The notes under the pieces are model-generated. The model made no database searches and was not told where the DNA came from. It saw only the letters and a list, made by a program, of their open reading frames with translations. The position numbers and the translations under genes were made by a program. Positions 33,768 to 43,629 of a DNA stretch of 57,057 nucleotides are shown piece after piece. The stretch is from Bdellovibrio sp. (GTDB taxonomy: Bacteria > Bdellovibrionota > Bdellovibrionia > Bdellovibrionales > Bdellovibrionaceae), in NCBI GenBank assembly GCA_014376935.1, contig JACMQO010000074.1, positions 1-57,057 of the forward strand, read 5' to 3'. The first letter of the stretch is position 1, and each line of letters starts with the position of its first letter.

Positions 33768-35081
33768 ATGGATACGAATTTGACGTTGTTTTGGTTTAGA
33801 CGTGATTTAAGACTACATGATAATGCCGGGCTTTACCATGCGCTAAAAAATAATCAATCCGTCATGCCGATATTTATCTTTGATACAACCATTCTAAATA
33901 AACTTCCTAAGTCGGATAAGCGCGTGCTTTTTATTTATCAAGTTTTACATAGAATGAAGCAAGATCTTCAAGAGAAGGGTTCTGATCTCAATGTGTACTT
34001 CGGAGATCCCATCGTCGTCATAAAAGAAATTTTTGAAAAAAATAAGTTTAAAAATATTTACGCCAACCACGACTATGAGGCCGAAGCCCTGAACCGAGAT
34101 TCCCAAATTGAAAAATGGGCCTTTTCAAAAAATATCGATTTTAAAACTTTTAAAGATCAATGCATTTTTGAAAAAAGTGAAGTCGTTAGTGATATGAAAA
34201 AGCCGTATTCAGTTTTTACGCCCTATAAGAAAAAATGGTTAGCTCAGGTAAAGCCTTTTTTCTTAAAGGCCTATCCGAATGAAAAATATGAGGCCAATTT
34301 TTTAAAAGTGAGCCACAAATCAGACATGCCTTCACTTCAAAGTTTAGGTTTTGACGATTCAGAATTTGAATTTCCAAAAAAATCAGTTTCAAAAAATATT
34401 TTGATTGATTATGCCGAAAAGCGCGACTTTCCAGCTTTAGACAATACGTCTAAATTAGGACTGCATTTAAGATTTGGCACAGTTAGTATTCGAACGGCCG
34501 CGCGCGAAGCTTTAAAGCTTTCTGATGTGTGGCTTAGCGAACTCATCTGGCGTGATTTTTTTATGCAGATATTGTGGCATTATCCGCACGTACAAAAAGA
34601 AAGCTTTCGCCCGCAATACGAAAAAGTGGCGTGGCGTAAGGAATCTCTTGAATTTAAAAAATGGTGTGATGGTAATACAGGTTACCCGTTGGTTGATGCG
34701 GGCATGCGCGAACTGAATACAACAGGTCATATGCATAACCGTGTTCGCATGGTGGTCGCATCGTTTTTAACGAAACATCTTTTAATGCACTGGAGCTTGG
34801 GAGAACGTTATTTTGCTGAAAAACTTTTAGATTATGATCTAGCGGCGAATAACGGAAATTGGCAATGGGCGGCCGGAACGGGTTGTGATGCGGCTCCGTA
34901 CTTTCGCGTGTTCAATCCCGAAACGCAGATGGAACGATTTGATCCCGAATTAAAATATGTTAAAAAATGGGTTCCCGAATTCGGAACCACAAAATATGTT
35001 TCACCGATGGTCGAACATAAATTTGCCCGTGACCGCGCGTTAAGCGCTTTTAAATTAGCTTTGAAAGGCAGTGAAGAATGA
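33768..35081 (+). CDS. phrB: Deoxyribodipyrimidine photolyase
   Basis: The 437-residue protein has the N-terminal WFRRDLRLHDN block and the FAD domain with ELIWRDFFMQILWHYP, DAGMRELNTTGHMHNRVRM, DYDLAANNGNWQW and AAPYFRVFNPETQ. This is a class I CPD photolyase that repairs UV-induced pyrimidine dimers with blue light. A (6-4) or cryptochrome specificity is unlikely. Its stop overlaps the next start (ATGA). Confidence 0.95.
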   Translation: MDTNLTLFWFRRDLRLHDNAGLYHALKNNQSVMPIFIFDTTILNKLPKSDKRVLFIYQVLHRMKQDLQEKGSDLNVYFGDPIVVIKEIFEKNKFKNIYANHDYEAEALNRDSQIEKWAFSKNIDFKTFKDQCIFEKSEVVSDMKKPYSVFTPYKKKWLAQVKPFFLKAYPNEKYEANFLKVSHKSDMPSLQSLGFDDSEFEFPKKSVSKNILIDYAEKRDFPALDNTSKLGLHLRFGTVSIRTAAREALKLSDVWLSELIWRDFFMQILWHYPHVQKESFRPQYEKVAWRKESLEFKKWCDGNTGYPLVDAGMRELNTTGHMHNRVRMVVASFLTKHLLMHWSLGERYFAEKLLDYDLAANNGNWQWAAGTGCDAAPYFRVFNPETQMERFDPELKYVKKWVPEFGTTKYVSPMVEHKFARDRALSAFKLALKGSEE

Positions 35082-36442
35082 AAACAATTTTAATTACCGG
35101 TGCAACCGGACTGATCGGTCAAGAATTGGGTCTTAAGCTTTTTCGCCTGGGCTATCGTTTAAAAATTGTCACCCGAAATAAAAAGAATGCTTTGCAACAG
35201 CTGGCTTATCCGGCCGAGATCATCGCTTGCGATTTGAATACAGCGCCTCTTTCAAAACAGAACTTTCAAGATGTCGATTGCGTCATTCATTTAGCAGGTG
35301 AAACGGTCGATGGTCGCTGGACGGATGAAAAAAAGAAAAGCATTTTAGAATCAAGATCCCTATCAACGAAAAATTTACTTCAAAATTTACCCGACACTGT
35401 TCAAACAGTCATTTCAGCATCAGGCCAAGGTATCTACGGAGACCAAGGCGGCCGCGAAATCGACGAAAACGGAACACCGGGCTACGGATTCTTAGCCGAA
35501 GTTTGCCAGGCTTGGGAAAAGCCATTTCAACAGTTGATTGAAAAAGCCCAGGCTCGAACGGTTATCTTACGATTAGGAATGGTGATTAGCGGAAAAGGTG
35601 GCGCTTTAAAAAAAATGATTCCCATTTTTCAAAAAAATGTGGGGGCGACATTAGGCTCTGGCGATCAATGGATGAGTTGGATCCACATCGAAGATTTATG
35701 TCAGGTTTTTATCAATGCGGTTAGTAGTCCGAATTACCGGGGCGTTATCAATGTCTCAAGCGATTGCCCGGTTCAAAATTCGGTATTCACGCAAAAACTG
35801 TGTCAACATTTAGAAGCCTTTCAAGGGCCGCGTGTGCCGACTTTTGCGGTTCGACTACTGTTTGGTGAAATGGCAGACCTTGTTTTAGATTCAACGCGAG
35901 TTGTGCCCAAAAAATTAAAAGGAAATGACTTTAAATTTTCTTATCCAACATTAGATTCAGCGTTCGAGGCCGAGCTTAAAGAATTTAAAGCGGGCCAAGG
36001 TTTTTTATCAGCTCAGCAGTACGTTCCGTGTTCGATTGAAAAGGTTTTTAAATTTTTCTCAGATGCCGAAAATCTAGAACGCCTTACGCCTGAACTTTTA
36101 AAATTTAAAATTAAAGACATGTCGACAGAAAAAATCGAAGAAGGAACGTTAATTACGTACTCTTTAAAAATTCACGGTGTGCCGGTTCATTGGCTGACGA
36201 AAATTGAAAATTGGAACCCACCTTATGGATTCGTGGATACGCAGTTAAAAGGTCCTTACACGCTATGGCACCATACGCACACGTTTGAAAAATTAGGTGA
36301 AGGAACACTGATATCAGATGCCGTTCGTTACAGAGTTCCGATGGGCTTTGTTGGTCGCGTCGTCGCCGGGCCATTAGTCCAGAACGATGTCGCGACTATT
36401 TTCGGTTACCGCCGGCAAGTTATTGCTGATCAAGTATTTTAG
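35078..36442 (+). CDS. TIGR01777-family epimerase (SDR) fused to a SRPBCC domain
   Basis: Residues 1-300 are a short-chain dehydrogenase-like epimerase with GATGLIGQELGLKL, HLAGETVDGRWT, QGIYGDQGGREIDE and WIHIEDL. Residues 305-454 are a SRPBCC/START lipid-binding-like domain (QYVPCSIEKVFKFF...FVDTQLKGPYTLWHHTHTF). The two-domain form is a known variant of TIGR01777 (YfcH-like) proteins. Function unknown. The gene overlaps phrB by four bases. Confidence 0.85.
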   Translation: MKTILITGATGLIGQELGLKLFRLGYRLKIVTRNKKNALQQLAYPAEIIACDLNTAPLSKQNFQDVDCVIHLAGETVDGRWTDEKKKSILESRSLSTKNLLQNLPDTVQTVISASGQGIYGDQGGREIDENGTPGYGFLAEVCQAWEKPFQQLIEKAQARTVILRLGMVISGKGGALKKMIPIFQKNVGATLGSGDQWMSWIHIEDLCQVFINAVSSPNYRGVINVSSDCPVQNSVFTQKLCQHLEAFQGPRVPTFAVRLLFGEMADLVLDSTRVVPKKLKGNDFKFSYPTLDSAFEAELKEFKAGQGFLSAQQYVPCSIEKVFKFFSDAENLERLTPELLKFKIKDMSTEKIEEGTLITYSLKIHGVPVHWLTKIENWNPPYGFVDTQLKGPYTLWHHTHTFEKLGEGTLISDAVRYRVPMGFVGRVVAGPLVQNDVATIFGYRRQVIADQVF

Positions 36443-36457
36443 TTTTAATATTAAGTC

Positions 36458-36859
36458 ATGGATATTATCGCTCGTAGCCCATTTCAATCAGAAATTACTT
36501 TAAAGAATGGTCAGGTTCATGTGATTGGATCTCTTCAGTTGATTGGCCATGTTACGACTTTAAAAAATAAATTTGGTCACGACCCGAAAAAGTGGATGCC
36601 ATTGAATGAGATCAAAACAGGTGAAGATCTGTTGCTGAATGAATTTATTTTAAAATGTCGTGGCGAATTTAAATTAGCTTATGAAGACGATGAGCTTTGT
36701 CATTGCCGCATGGTTTTAGCCGACAAAGTTTATAATGCTGTCAAGCAAGGGGCTCGGTCGGTTGAAGACGTCGCACGTTTTACGTTAGCCGGCACGGGAT
36801 GTGGATCATGCAGATCCGATAGTCAAAAAATTCTAGATCAATTTAAAATGACGAACTAA
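36458..36859 (+). CDS. [2Fe-2S] BFD-like protein
   Basis: The 133-residue product ends in a BFD-like domain with CHCRMVLADKVYNAV and GTGCGSCRSDSQKIL, i.e. four Cys arranged C-x-C...C-x-x-C, for a [2Fe-2S] cluster. The N-terminal half is unassigned. It follows the TIGR01777 gene by 15 bases. It is likely an electron-transfer or assembly factor. Confidence 0.75.
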   Translation: MDIIARSPFQSEITLKNGQVHVIGSLQLIGHVTTLKNKFGHDPKKWMPLNEIKTGEDLLLNEFILKCRGEFKLAYEDDELCHCRMVLADKVYNAVKQGARSVEDVARFTLAGTGCGSCRSDSQKILDQFKMTN

Positions 36860-36882
36860 TTTAATAATTCAAATAAAACGGA

Positions 36883-37872
36883 CTACAGCGTACCCGTCTT
36901 TTTAAGTGGAAGCGTTTGAATCAGCGTTTCGATTTGTTCTTCAATTGCAGGCATCGATTTTTCGACCCAAGCGCCGGCCGAACAGTTGTGGCCTCCGCCA
37001 TTAAATGCGCGGGCCCACGATAAAACTTCAATGGGGGCGCGACTTCGAAAACTTAATTTGTGATAAAGGGCATGCTCTTCGCGAATGACGACCGCGACTG
37101 AAACGGTATCAATCGACATGAATAAATCAACCAGATCGCTGACCTGATCCGTTTCAACTTTGAAGCGGTTTAAATCGCTTTTTAAAATTTTTATGATCGC
37201 GATCGAATCGTTATTTTTGTAGACGACTTGGGTAATTAAATAAGAAAGATAATTCATTTTTGCGATATTCCAGTTCGCAAATAAATTAGCTTGAATTTTT
37301 TCATGATCAAAACCGTAAGCTAAAAGCTCGCTGGCCATTAAAAACGGGCGCGAAGAGTCCCGAATCAGGCGGAAGTTTTGCGTATCAAAAATAAGGCTCG
37401 CGTACAAAGCCGCCGCGATATTTTGATCAAGGCTAACGGGTAATTGTTTGATCAAGTTGTAAACGATTTCTCCGGTGCATGACGCCATTTCATCGATGAA
37501 CGTGTGCAGTGAATTTGTCGGGTAGTCTGTTTTGACGTGATGATCGATAAAGAAAACGGGTTTTCCATGAGCGATGGTTCGCTCATACAAAGGACTACAC
37601 AATTTCGGATCGTGCGTATCAAAAATAAGAACCAGATCTGGAACTTGGGGACACTCTTCAACCGAGCCAAAAAAGGCGCTATCCGGAATATTGGCCGTTA
37701 AAAAGTGGTAACGATCAGGGATCGTGTCGGAATGAACGAAGTGAACTGTTTTGTTTAATTTTTTTAACGCGAAATACATGGCAAATTCACTACCAAGACC
37801 ATCTCCATCAGAACTTTTATGAGTAGAAAGGATTATATTTTGCGCTTTTCGGATTGAATCGAGTACCAACAT
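36883..37872 (-). CDS. nrnA: Bifunctional oligoribonuclease/pAp phosphatase NrnA (DHH family)
   Basis: The 329-residue protein has the DHH motifs SSDGDGLGSE (near 22), FDTHDP (near 89), DHHVKTD (near 112) and the DHHA1 FNGGGHNCSAGAW (near 290). NrnA degrades short RNA oligonucleotides and/or pAp. It is convergent with the Fe-S gene. Confidence 0.85.
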   Translation of the reverse strand: MLVLDSIRKAQNIILSTHKSSDGDGLGSEFAMYFALKKLNKTVHFVHSDTIPDRYHFLTANIPDSAFFGSVEECPQVPDLVLIFDTHDPKLCSPLYERTIAHGKPVFFIDHHVKTDYPTNSLHTFIDEMASCTGEIVYNLIKQLPVSLDQNIAAALYASLIFDTQNFRLIRDSSRPFLMASELLAYGFDHEKIQANLFANWNIAKMNYLSYLITQVVYKNNDSIAIIKILKSDLNRFKVETDQVSDLVDLFMSIDTVSVAVVIREEHALYHKLSFRSRAPIEVLSWARAFNGGGHNCSAGAWVEKSMPAIEEQIETLIQTLPLKKTGTL

Positions 37873-38016
37873 GCAAATAGTCTACTTTGACGCAGCATAG
37901 TCTGTCGTCAGTTCATTGTTATAACAGGTAATTTTTAGTATAAAATAGGGCTTTTGTAGTGCTACGAAAAAATGTTAAATACTGTGCACTTCATTGCAAC
38001 TTGAAAGGTCGAAACT

Positions 38017-38496
38017 ATGGCTAATGACGTACTTCCAATTACACTTCGCGGAAAACAAATGTTGGATGCAGAGCTGAAAAAATTAATATTAGAGGATCGT
38101 CCGGCCGTCGTTCGCGCCATTGAAGAGGCCAGAGCCCACGGCGACATCAGCGAGAACGCTGAGTACGACGCAGCCAAAGAACGTCAAGGTATGATTGAAG
38201 GTCGCATCGGCGAAATTCAGTATAAGCTAGCCGGCGTTGAGGTATTTAATCCAGCTGAAATTAAATCTGATCGCATTGTATTTGGTGCGACGGTTGAGTT
38301 CGTTGATACCGAAACTGACGAGAAATCAACATACTCGATCGTGGGAGTTGATGAAGCTGACGTTAAGAAAAATATGATTTCAATTATTTCTCCGATTGCG
38401 CGCGCGATGATCGGCAAAAAAGTGGGCGATCTTGTTGTCGTGCAAAGTCCAAAGGGCGATAAAGAGTACGAGATCCTTTCATTCAAATACGTGTAA
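38017..38496 (+). CDS. greA: Transcription elongation factor GreA
   Basis: The 159-residue protein has the N-terminal coiled coil with HGDISENAEYDAAKERQG (the acidic tip that stimulates RNA polymerase cleavage) and a C-terminal FKBP-like domain ending SPKGDKEYEILSFKYV. It rescues backtracked RNA polymerase. An AAAGG site precedes the ATG. The downstream gene at 38506 follows by 9 bases. Confidence 0.95.
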   Translation: MANDVLPITLRGKQMLDAELKKLILEDRPAVVRAIEEARAHGDISENAEYDAAKERQGMIEGRIGEIQYKLAGVEVFNPAEIKSDRIVFGATVEFVDTETDEKSTYSIVGVDEADVKKNMISIISPIARAMIGKKVGDLVVVQSPKGDKEYEILSFKYV

Positions 38497-38505
38497 GGGA
38501 TAAAG

Positions 38506-40533
38506 GTGAGTCGGGCAGTCATCGATCAAGCCGGTTTTAGAGTTGTCTTTATCGGCTTTATCTTATCATTGGTGATGGGCCTGGGGCTTCGCACTCAAAT
38601 TGCTCCTGCTCGGGTTAAAGCTCTTTTGCAAGATTCGGTCAGTCTCTTAGATAAAGATTTTATTATCGATTTTACCACGGCTGAAGTCGTTTTATCAAAC
38701 TGGGGTCTGCCCCTTCCATCATTACAAATTTCAAATATTCGCGTCAGTCCTAAAAAATCGATCTGCCAAGATTCGCAAATTTTTATCGAGCACTTAAACC
38801 TACCTTTAAGTTTTGTGGCACTGATTACCTCAGAAAGTTTAATCACCGAAATTAACGCCAATCACGTCGAGCTTCGCATCGCGGATTTTGAACATTGTTT
38901 TGATGATCCGAAAAAGCCAGCGGGCAAAGAATCTTCGGTCGCGGCGGGAGCAGCCAGCTCTGAAAAAGCAAACGATAATCATTTTTCTAAAAGTGATTCG
39001 GCCAGCGTGATTAACACAACCGAAACGACCGAGAAAAATATTTTTCAATCCAGAACGGCCGCTTTACTTAAAAGAATTAACATTGATCAGTTGAAATTAA
39101 TTTACAAAAAATATCCCACACAATCGATCGACTTCAGGCATCTGACTTTTGATTTAGGTTATGAAAAAGATCGACTGAACCAAATCGACATTAATTCGCA
39201 AGTTTACGCGCTTAAAGATGTTCAAAGCGATATTATGTATTTCAAGGGTGATCTTGGCGTGCAGATCGTTGCGAATAAGTCTGATCAAATTGAAACTGTT
39301 TTGAAACTAAATGGTCGGCTGCTTGACGGCGAAATTCAGTTGTTTGCATTGGTTAATTCGGTCGAAAAAAATATTAAACTTGATATGAAGGCTAAAAAAG
39401 TAGCCGTCAAGCCGCTGATACAAATGAAATTAATCGAATCGAATTATATTAATTTTCCGATGACTTTTGATTTTAGGGGTTATGGATTTTATCAGTACGA
39501 TAAGAATATTTTTTCAGAAATTAAACTAAATGACATTGAAATATCGGGTGAACGGACGCGCATCACGATTGATGAGCTTTCGGCGAAATCAGAGAAAGAT
39601 AATTTAGTGGTTCAGTCTTTTAAGGCGAATATTCAGCGACTTAATTTAAATAAATTAGTCAATTTAAGCCAGAATAAGAATATCGCCCAAAGTATTGAAA
39701 ATTTCGGCGAATTCAGTGGCTTTTTGAGTTTTAAAAATTTAGATCATATGGCGTTTGATGGCTCTTGGGCGGGTTTAGAATTTATTTTTGCCAACCGAGG
39801 CTACCGCGAGCTTCAAAAAATTGATTCATTCGCAGTTAAAGCCAAGCTTGACCGTAAAGAGGCCGAAGCTAATTTAAGCCGTTTCGTTGTAAATAAGGTC
39901 TACCTTAAAGGTGATTCTAATTTTTCCTACAAATTAGATACCGGTTTTATCCAAGCGAAAGCGAATCTAGAAGGGCCAATTTTAAACGAACGCGTATGGG
40001 CTTTGCTTACGCAATTGCCGCAAAGCCCGAATGTCGGAATTCATTGGAACTATAAAAAAAATAAAGACGAAAAACATCAGCTGTCGATGTCGATCAGCGA
40101 AGTACAAACGTTTGGGCTTAAGCTTCAAAACTTAGATTTTAATTTTAATCAAACTTTACAAGATGGAGTTAGCGTCAATGTCGGCTTAATCGGAAAGGCT
40201 TCGAAAGTTTCGGTGATCCCCGGCGAGTCTAAAATTAATTTACTGACCGAAATTTTTAATTCGCAAAGTGATTACCGCGACCGCGAATACGTAGCAGAAA
40301 ACTTTCACCTTGCGCTCAAAGGGAACGACTGGCGCACAATGAGCTTTGACTTAGATTCACATTTAAAACCGGCAGATAGTTCGGCAAAAAATACGGGTAG
40401 CTTGAAGGCAAAAGGCCAATGGACAGAAGACGACGTGCTTTCGGGAATTCTAAGCATTCAAAGTGCTGGTAAAAATAATAAATACCAACTAATCAAAAAT
40501 CAAAACAATGAACTCGGAGTGATCGCTCTATGA
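38506..40533 (+). CDS. Large AsmA-like/DUF748-like envelope protein
   Basis: The 675-residue product starts with one membrane span (VVFIGFILSLVMGLGL), and the rest is long alternating strands with few Cys, the look of AsmA/DUF748 or TamB-like proteins that bridge the envelope and handle lipid or outer-membrane protein transport. I find no sharp motif, so this rests on general shape. GTG start 38506 has AAGGG upstream. It precedes a GDPD gene by 19 bases. Confidence 0.5.
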   Translation: MSRAVIDQAGFRVVFIGFILSLVMGLGLRTQIAPARVKALLQDSVSLLDKDFIIDFTTAEVVLSNWGLPLPSLQISNIRVSPKKSICQDSQIFIEHLNLPLSFVALITSESLITEINANHVELRIADFEHCFDDPKKPAGKESSVAAGAASSEKANDNHFSKSDSASVINTTETTEKNIFQSRTAALLKRINIDQLKLIYKKYPTQSIDFRHLTFDLGYEKDRLNQIDINSQVYALKDVQSDIMYFKGDLGVQIVANKSDQIETVLKLNGRLLDGEIQLFALVNSVEKNIKLDMKAKKVAVKPLIQMKLIESNYINFPMTFDFRGYGFYQYDKNIFSEIKLNDIEISGERTRITIDELSAKSEKDNLVVQSFKANIQRLNLNKLVNLSQNKNIAQSIENFGEFSGFLSFKNLDHMAFDGSWAGLEFIFANRGYRELQKIDSFAVKAKLDRKEAEANLSRFVVNKVYLKGDSNFSYKLDTGFIQAKANLEGPILNERVWALLTQLPQSPNVGIHWNYKKNKDEKHQLSMSISEVQTFGLKLQNLDFNFNQTLQDGVSVNVGLIGKASKVSVIPGESKINLLTEIFNSQSDYRDREYVAENFHLALKGNDWRTMSFDLDSHLKPADSSAKNTGSLKAKGQWTEDDVLSGILSIQSAGKNNKYQLIKNQNNELGVIAL

Positions 40534-40552
40534 TGCTCGGTATAGGGTCTTT

Positions 40553-41296
40553 GTGAGTTCCCTTTTTTTCGAAAAGTCAGATATTCGCCACTGGCTACCC
40601 AAGCTTCAATCGCACCGGGGCTATCGTCCAACGGGTGTCGTAGAAAATACGTTAAGCTCGGTGAAGCAGGCTTACAAAATGAATTACAAAATGGTCGAGT
40701 TTGATGTCAGGTTAACATCTGACGGATTTCTTATTTTACATCATGATCCAGCCATTGAGTCCGCTTTGATTGAAAAGACGGACTTAGACGCTCTTAAGAA
40801 ATTTAAAGCCATCGACACATTAGAAGACGTTTTTGCTTGGCTCGTTTCAATCAAAGATCTCAGCTTTAAATTAAACGTTGAGCTTAAATCCCGCAGCATT
40901 GTCGATGGTACTTTCGAGAAAAAAACATGTGAGCTGATTAAAAAATATAGGTTAGTGAATCAAGTCATGGTTTCTAGTTTTAATCCAATGTCGCTAGGTT
41001 GGGTGCGATTTTATACGCCGAAAGTGTACCGTGCTTTGCTTTTAACTTTTGAAAAAGAAAAAGGAAATTCGTTTCTGATAAAGAAAATGATTTTAAATCG
41101 TTTGGCACGACCGCATGTTTTAAATTTAAGATATCAAGATTGGATTTTAGAAAAGTTCCTGCCGGTTTTAGAACAAGTGCCGGTGGTTCTATGGACCTGT
41201 AATGATTTACAGATTTTTGAAAAAAATAAAGATAACATTTACGGAATTATCTCTGATGAAATAACTCCGCAGATGTTTAAAGAAAAAAATAATTAA
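40553..41296 (+). CDS. Glycerophosphodiester phosphodiesterase
   Basis: The 247-residue protein has LQSHRGYRPTGVVENTLSS (catalytic His, Arg), EFDVRLTSDGFLILHHDP (Glu/Asp and His), LNVELKS and VLWTCND, the GDPD TIM-barrel pattern. It breaks glycerophosphodiesters into glycerol-3-phosphate and an alcohol, e.g. for lipid reuse. GTG start 40553. No signal peptide, so cytoplasmic. Confidence 0.88.
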   Translation: MSSLFFEKSDIRHWLPKLQSHRGYRPTGVVENTLSSVKQAYKMNYKMVEFDVRLTSDGFLILHHDPAIESALIEKTDLDALKKFKAIDTLEDVFAWLVSIKDLSFKLNVELKSRSIVDGTFEKKTCELIKKYRLVNQVMVSSFNPMSLGWVRFYTPKVYRALLLTFEKEKGNSFLIKKMILNRLARPHVLNLRYQDWILEKFLPVLEQVPVVLWTCNDLQIFEKNKDNIYGIISDEITPQMFKEKNN

Positions 41297-41557
41297 TTAA
41301 GATTTTTTATCTGCTTTTTCGTCAACAACAGTTGTTTGAGTTGTCGTCGTTGTCGTGTTCATCGCCGTTTGATTTGGATTCAATTGACCTTGTGGACCAA
41401 CATCTTTGGCTTCTGTGTCGATTTCGTTAAGGCCTTGTTTGAAACCTTTGATCGCTTTACCGATTGATTGTCCTAAGGCAGGTAAACGGCTTGGACCGAA
41501 GAAAATTAAAAGAATAAGTGTTAAAATTAATAAATGCGCAATGCTAAACTCACCCAT
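41297..41557 (-). CDS. tatA: Twin-arginine translocase subunit TatA/E
   Basis: The 86-residue protein has one span (HLLILTLILLIFFGPSRLPA) and the amphipathic FGPSRLPALGQSIGKAIKGF block, then a Thr/Gln-rich tail. It forms the Tat channel for folded proteins. ATG 41557 has GGGAG 6 bases upstream; the ATG directly before (41560) is closer and less well placed. No tatC lies here. Confidence 0.88.
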   Translation of the reverse strand: MGEFSIAHLLILTLILLIFFGPSRLPALGQSIGKAIKGFKQGLNEIDTEAKDVGPQGQLNPNQTAMNTTTTTTQTTVVDEKADKKS

Positions 41558-41609
41558 CATATACTCCCTGTTAAAGGCGCCTTTTTAATGGCGCCGTTTA
41601 TCCAAGGTA

Positions 41610-42170
41610 CTACTCTTGGGTAGGGAGTTCAACTACTTCGGCTTCATTGTCATCAGAAGACTTAATGCGTGATTGAGACTGGACTGGTTCTTCTTGCGTA
41701 TTGATCTGAGAATCAATCGGTGAAGATAAATCAATCACTTGCGTCGACACAGTCGTCTTTTTCTCTGGCAATCTTGCACCACTGGCGCGCGCTTTGGCTT
41801 TTGCCGTTCCCGTTTTTTTCAACACGATTTCAGGTCCGCCATCGTTTGAATTGGCCTGAGAGGCCGACGCATTGGCATTTGAGGCCTGTACGCTACCACC
41901 AGAGCTTAATTTTTTAAGCTCTTTATCGTAATGATTTTTTAGTTTTGATAATTTGTCTTTATAGTCTTTTCGAATTTGCTCAATTTGCACTTGGCGCTGT
42001 TCGGTCATGCAACCTTTGTACGTGTCGGCCGCGATTTCTTTGGCCTTATTACGGCACGTCAGTTCGTAAGAAGCTTGTGCAAAACCAGTTTTTGACAGTA
42101 GTAGCGAGAATATAAAAATAGACGTCGCAAACATGATTTTAGAAAAAGTAACTTCAATTTTGTTTTTCAT
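41610..42170 (-). CDS. Exported coiled-coil protein
   Basis: The 186-residue product has a signal peptide (IFIFSLLLSKTGFAQA), a two-Cys helical segment (CRNKAKEIAADTYKGC), a strongly charged coiled coil (QIEQIRKDYKDKLSKLKNHY...KELKK), and a low-complexity Ser/Ala/Gln-rich tail with many charged residues. ATG 42170 gives a normal signal; an in-frame start at 42236 does not. Family not recognised; probably periplasmic and elongated. Confidence 0.6.
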   Translation of the reverse strand: MKNKIEVTFSKIMFATSIFIFSLLLSKTGFAQASYELTCRNKAKEIAADTYKGCMTEQRQVQIEQIRKDYKDKLSKLKNHYDKELKKLSSGGSVQASNANASASQANSNDGGPEIVLKKTGTAKAKARASGARLPEKKTTVSTQVIDLSSPIDSQINTQEEPVQSQSRIKSSDDNEAEVVELPTQE

Positions 42171-42312
42171 AAGTACCCCGTACCCGGAAATATTCCAAAT
42201 AAGGTGCCAATGATAAAAGCAAATATTCCGGGCCATTAACCAATTAAAAGGCTACTGCCCCAAGTGTGGAAAGAGTGTAATTGTGAAAATTATAGGGCTG
42301 TCCAGTGATTCG

Positions 42313-42333
42313 TCACCGCCAAGGTGGCGGTGA
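42313..42333 (-). terminator. Hairpin behind the opp operon (no T run)
   Basis: TCACCGCC/GGCGGTGA forms an 8-bp stem around a 5-base loop, about 40 bases after the oppC stop. CCAG/CTGG arms flank it. The absence of a T tract makes it a weak or Rho-assisted terminator, or an mRNA-stabilising hairpin. Confidence 0.4.
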
Positions 42334-42372
42334 AACTGTGCTGGGCCTAAGGCTTAACCTAAATCAGATCAA

Positions 42373-43614
42373 TTAGCGACGAATCGATTTCGGATCGATC
42401 GCGTCTTGCAGGCCATCCCCAACGAAATTAAAGCTGATCGTAACTAAGAAGATTAAAACACCTGGAATGATAGCTAAGTAAGGCGCTTGGTAAATTAATT
42501 CTTGCGCATTAAATAACATATTTCCCCAACTTGGAGTCGGCGGTTGAATCCCTAAACCTAAATAACTAAGTGCCGCTTCAAATAAAATCGATTCACCCAC
42601 GCCTAATGTCACCGACACTAAAAGTGGGGCAATGACGTTCGGAAACATATGGCGAATCATGATGGTGCTGTCAGTAGCCCCTAAAGTCTTAGCGGCTAAA
42701 ACGAACTCACGTTCACGTAATGATAAAATACTACCACGCACTAAACGCGCGACGGTCATCCACGAAAATAAACAAAGAATGAAAACCAATTTTAAGATAC
42801 TTTCATTGCCTGAAGAAAGAACGGCCTTCGCAAACGGAAGTTTTTGTAAATCGATTGCGGCCACGACAATCAATACGGGCATCACGGGAAGCGATAGTAA
42901 AGCATCCGTAACACGCATTAATAGCGTATCAACCCAACCGCCGTAAAAGCCTGCTAATGCTCCAATGATCAAACCGATAAAAGCGGAAGCTAGCGCAACT
43001 AAAATACCGACACCCATCGAAACTTGCGTCCCGTAGATAATACGCATTAACACGTCACGGCCCAGTTCATCCGTACCCAAGACGTGAAGTGTTTCAAAGT
43101 TCTTTACCATCTTTGATAACTCATGTTTTTTAGGAATTTCTAAATCTTTAATCGCAGCCAGTGCTGTTTTTGAATCCAGCTGAGCCCAGTCATATAAAGC
43201 ATCTTCGGCTTTAGTTGACGTGACGGCTTTGCTTTCGATCAGTTTATTTTCAATCGTTAGTGCTTCTGAAGGATTAGCAGTTAAGAAATTTTTTACGGTC
43301 GTTTCGCGCGTATCACTACTAGCTTGAATGTGCGACATCGGTGGTTTGTAGCGATTAAATACATTTTGAGAATCCGCATCAAGCCCTGTGATCGCTTCAA
43401 TCAGGGGGGCGCTCAGCGCGATCAAAACGAATACTAAAATAGTCCACGCGCCGATTACGGCCGCTTTATGTTCTTTAAATTGAGTATAAACGATTTTAAA
43501 TAAAGTTTGCGATTTTTCAAGTTCCGCAATTTGGGCCTTATTTAAATAATTCGCGGCCGTCGTTGCGACGATCGGTTCATTAGCTCTTGGAGTTTGATCT
43601 GGTACGTTTGTCAT
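42373..43614 (-). CDS. oppC: Oligopeptide ABC transporter permease (OppC/DppC)
   Basis: The 413-residue permease is longer than usual (about 300) because residues 70-180 form an extra periplasmic stretch after the first span. The inner-membrane domain contains HVLGTDELGRDVLMRIIYG, LIIGALAGFYGGWVDTLLMR and KTLGATDSTIMIRHMFPN (the EAA coupling helix) and ends with GVGESILFEAALSYLGLG. It follows oppB after 15 bases. The ATG at 43614 is preferred over a TTG at 43626. Confidence 0.88.
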   Translation of the reverse strand: MTNVPDQTPRANEPIVATTAANYLNKAQIAELEKSQTLFKIVYTQFKEHKAAVIGAWTILVFVLIALSAPLIEAITGLDADSQNVFNRYKPPMSHIQASSDTRETTVKNFLTANPSEALTIENKLIESKAVTSTKAEDALYDWAQLDSKTALAAIKDLEIPKKHELSKMVKNFETLHVLGTDELGRDVLMRIIYGTQVSMGVGILVALASAFIGLIIGALAGFYGGWVDTLLMRVTDALLSLPVMPVLIVVAAIDLQKLPFAKAVLSSGNESILKLVFILCLFSWMTVARLVRGSILSLREREFVLAAKTLGATDSTIMIRHMFPNVIAPLLVSVTLGVGESILFEAALSYLGLGIQPPTPSWGNMLFNAQELIYQAPYLAIIPGVLIFLVTISFNFVGDGLQDAIDPKSIRR

Positions 43615-43629
43615 ATTTTTTCCCAAGCC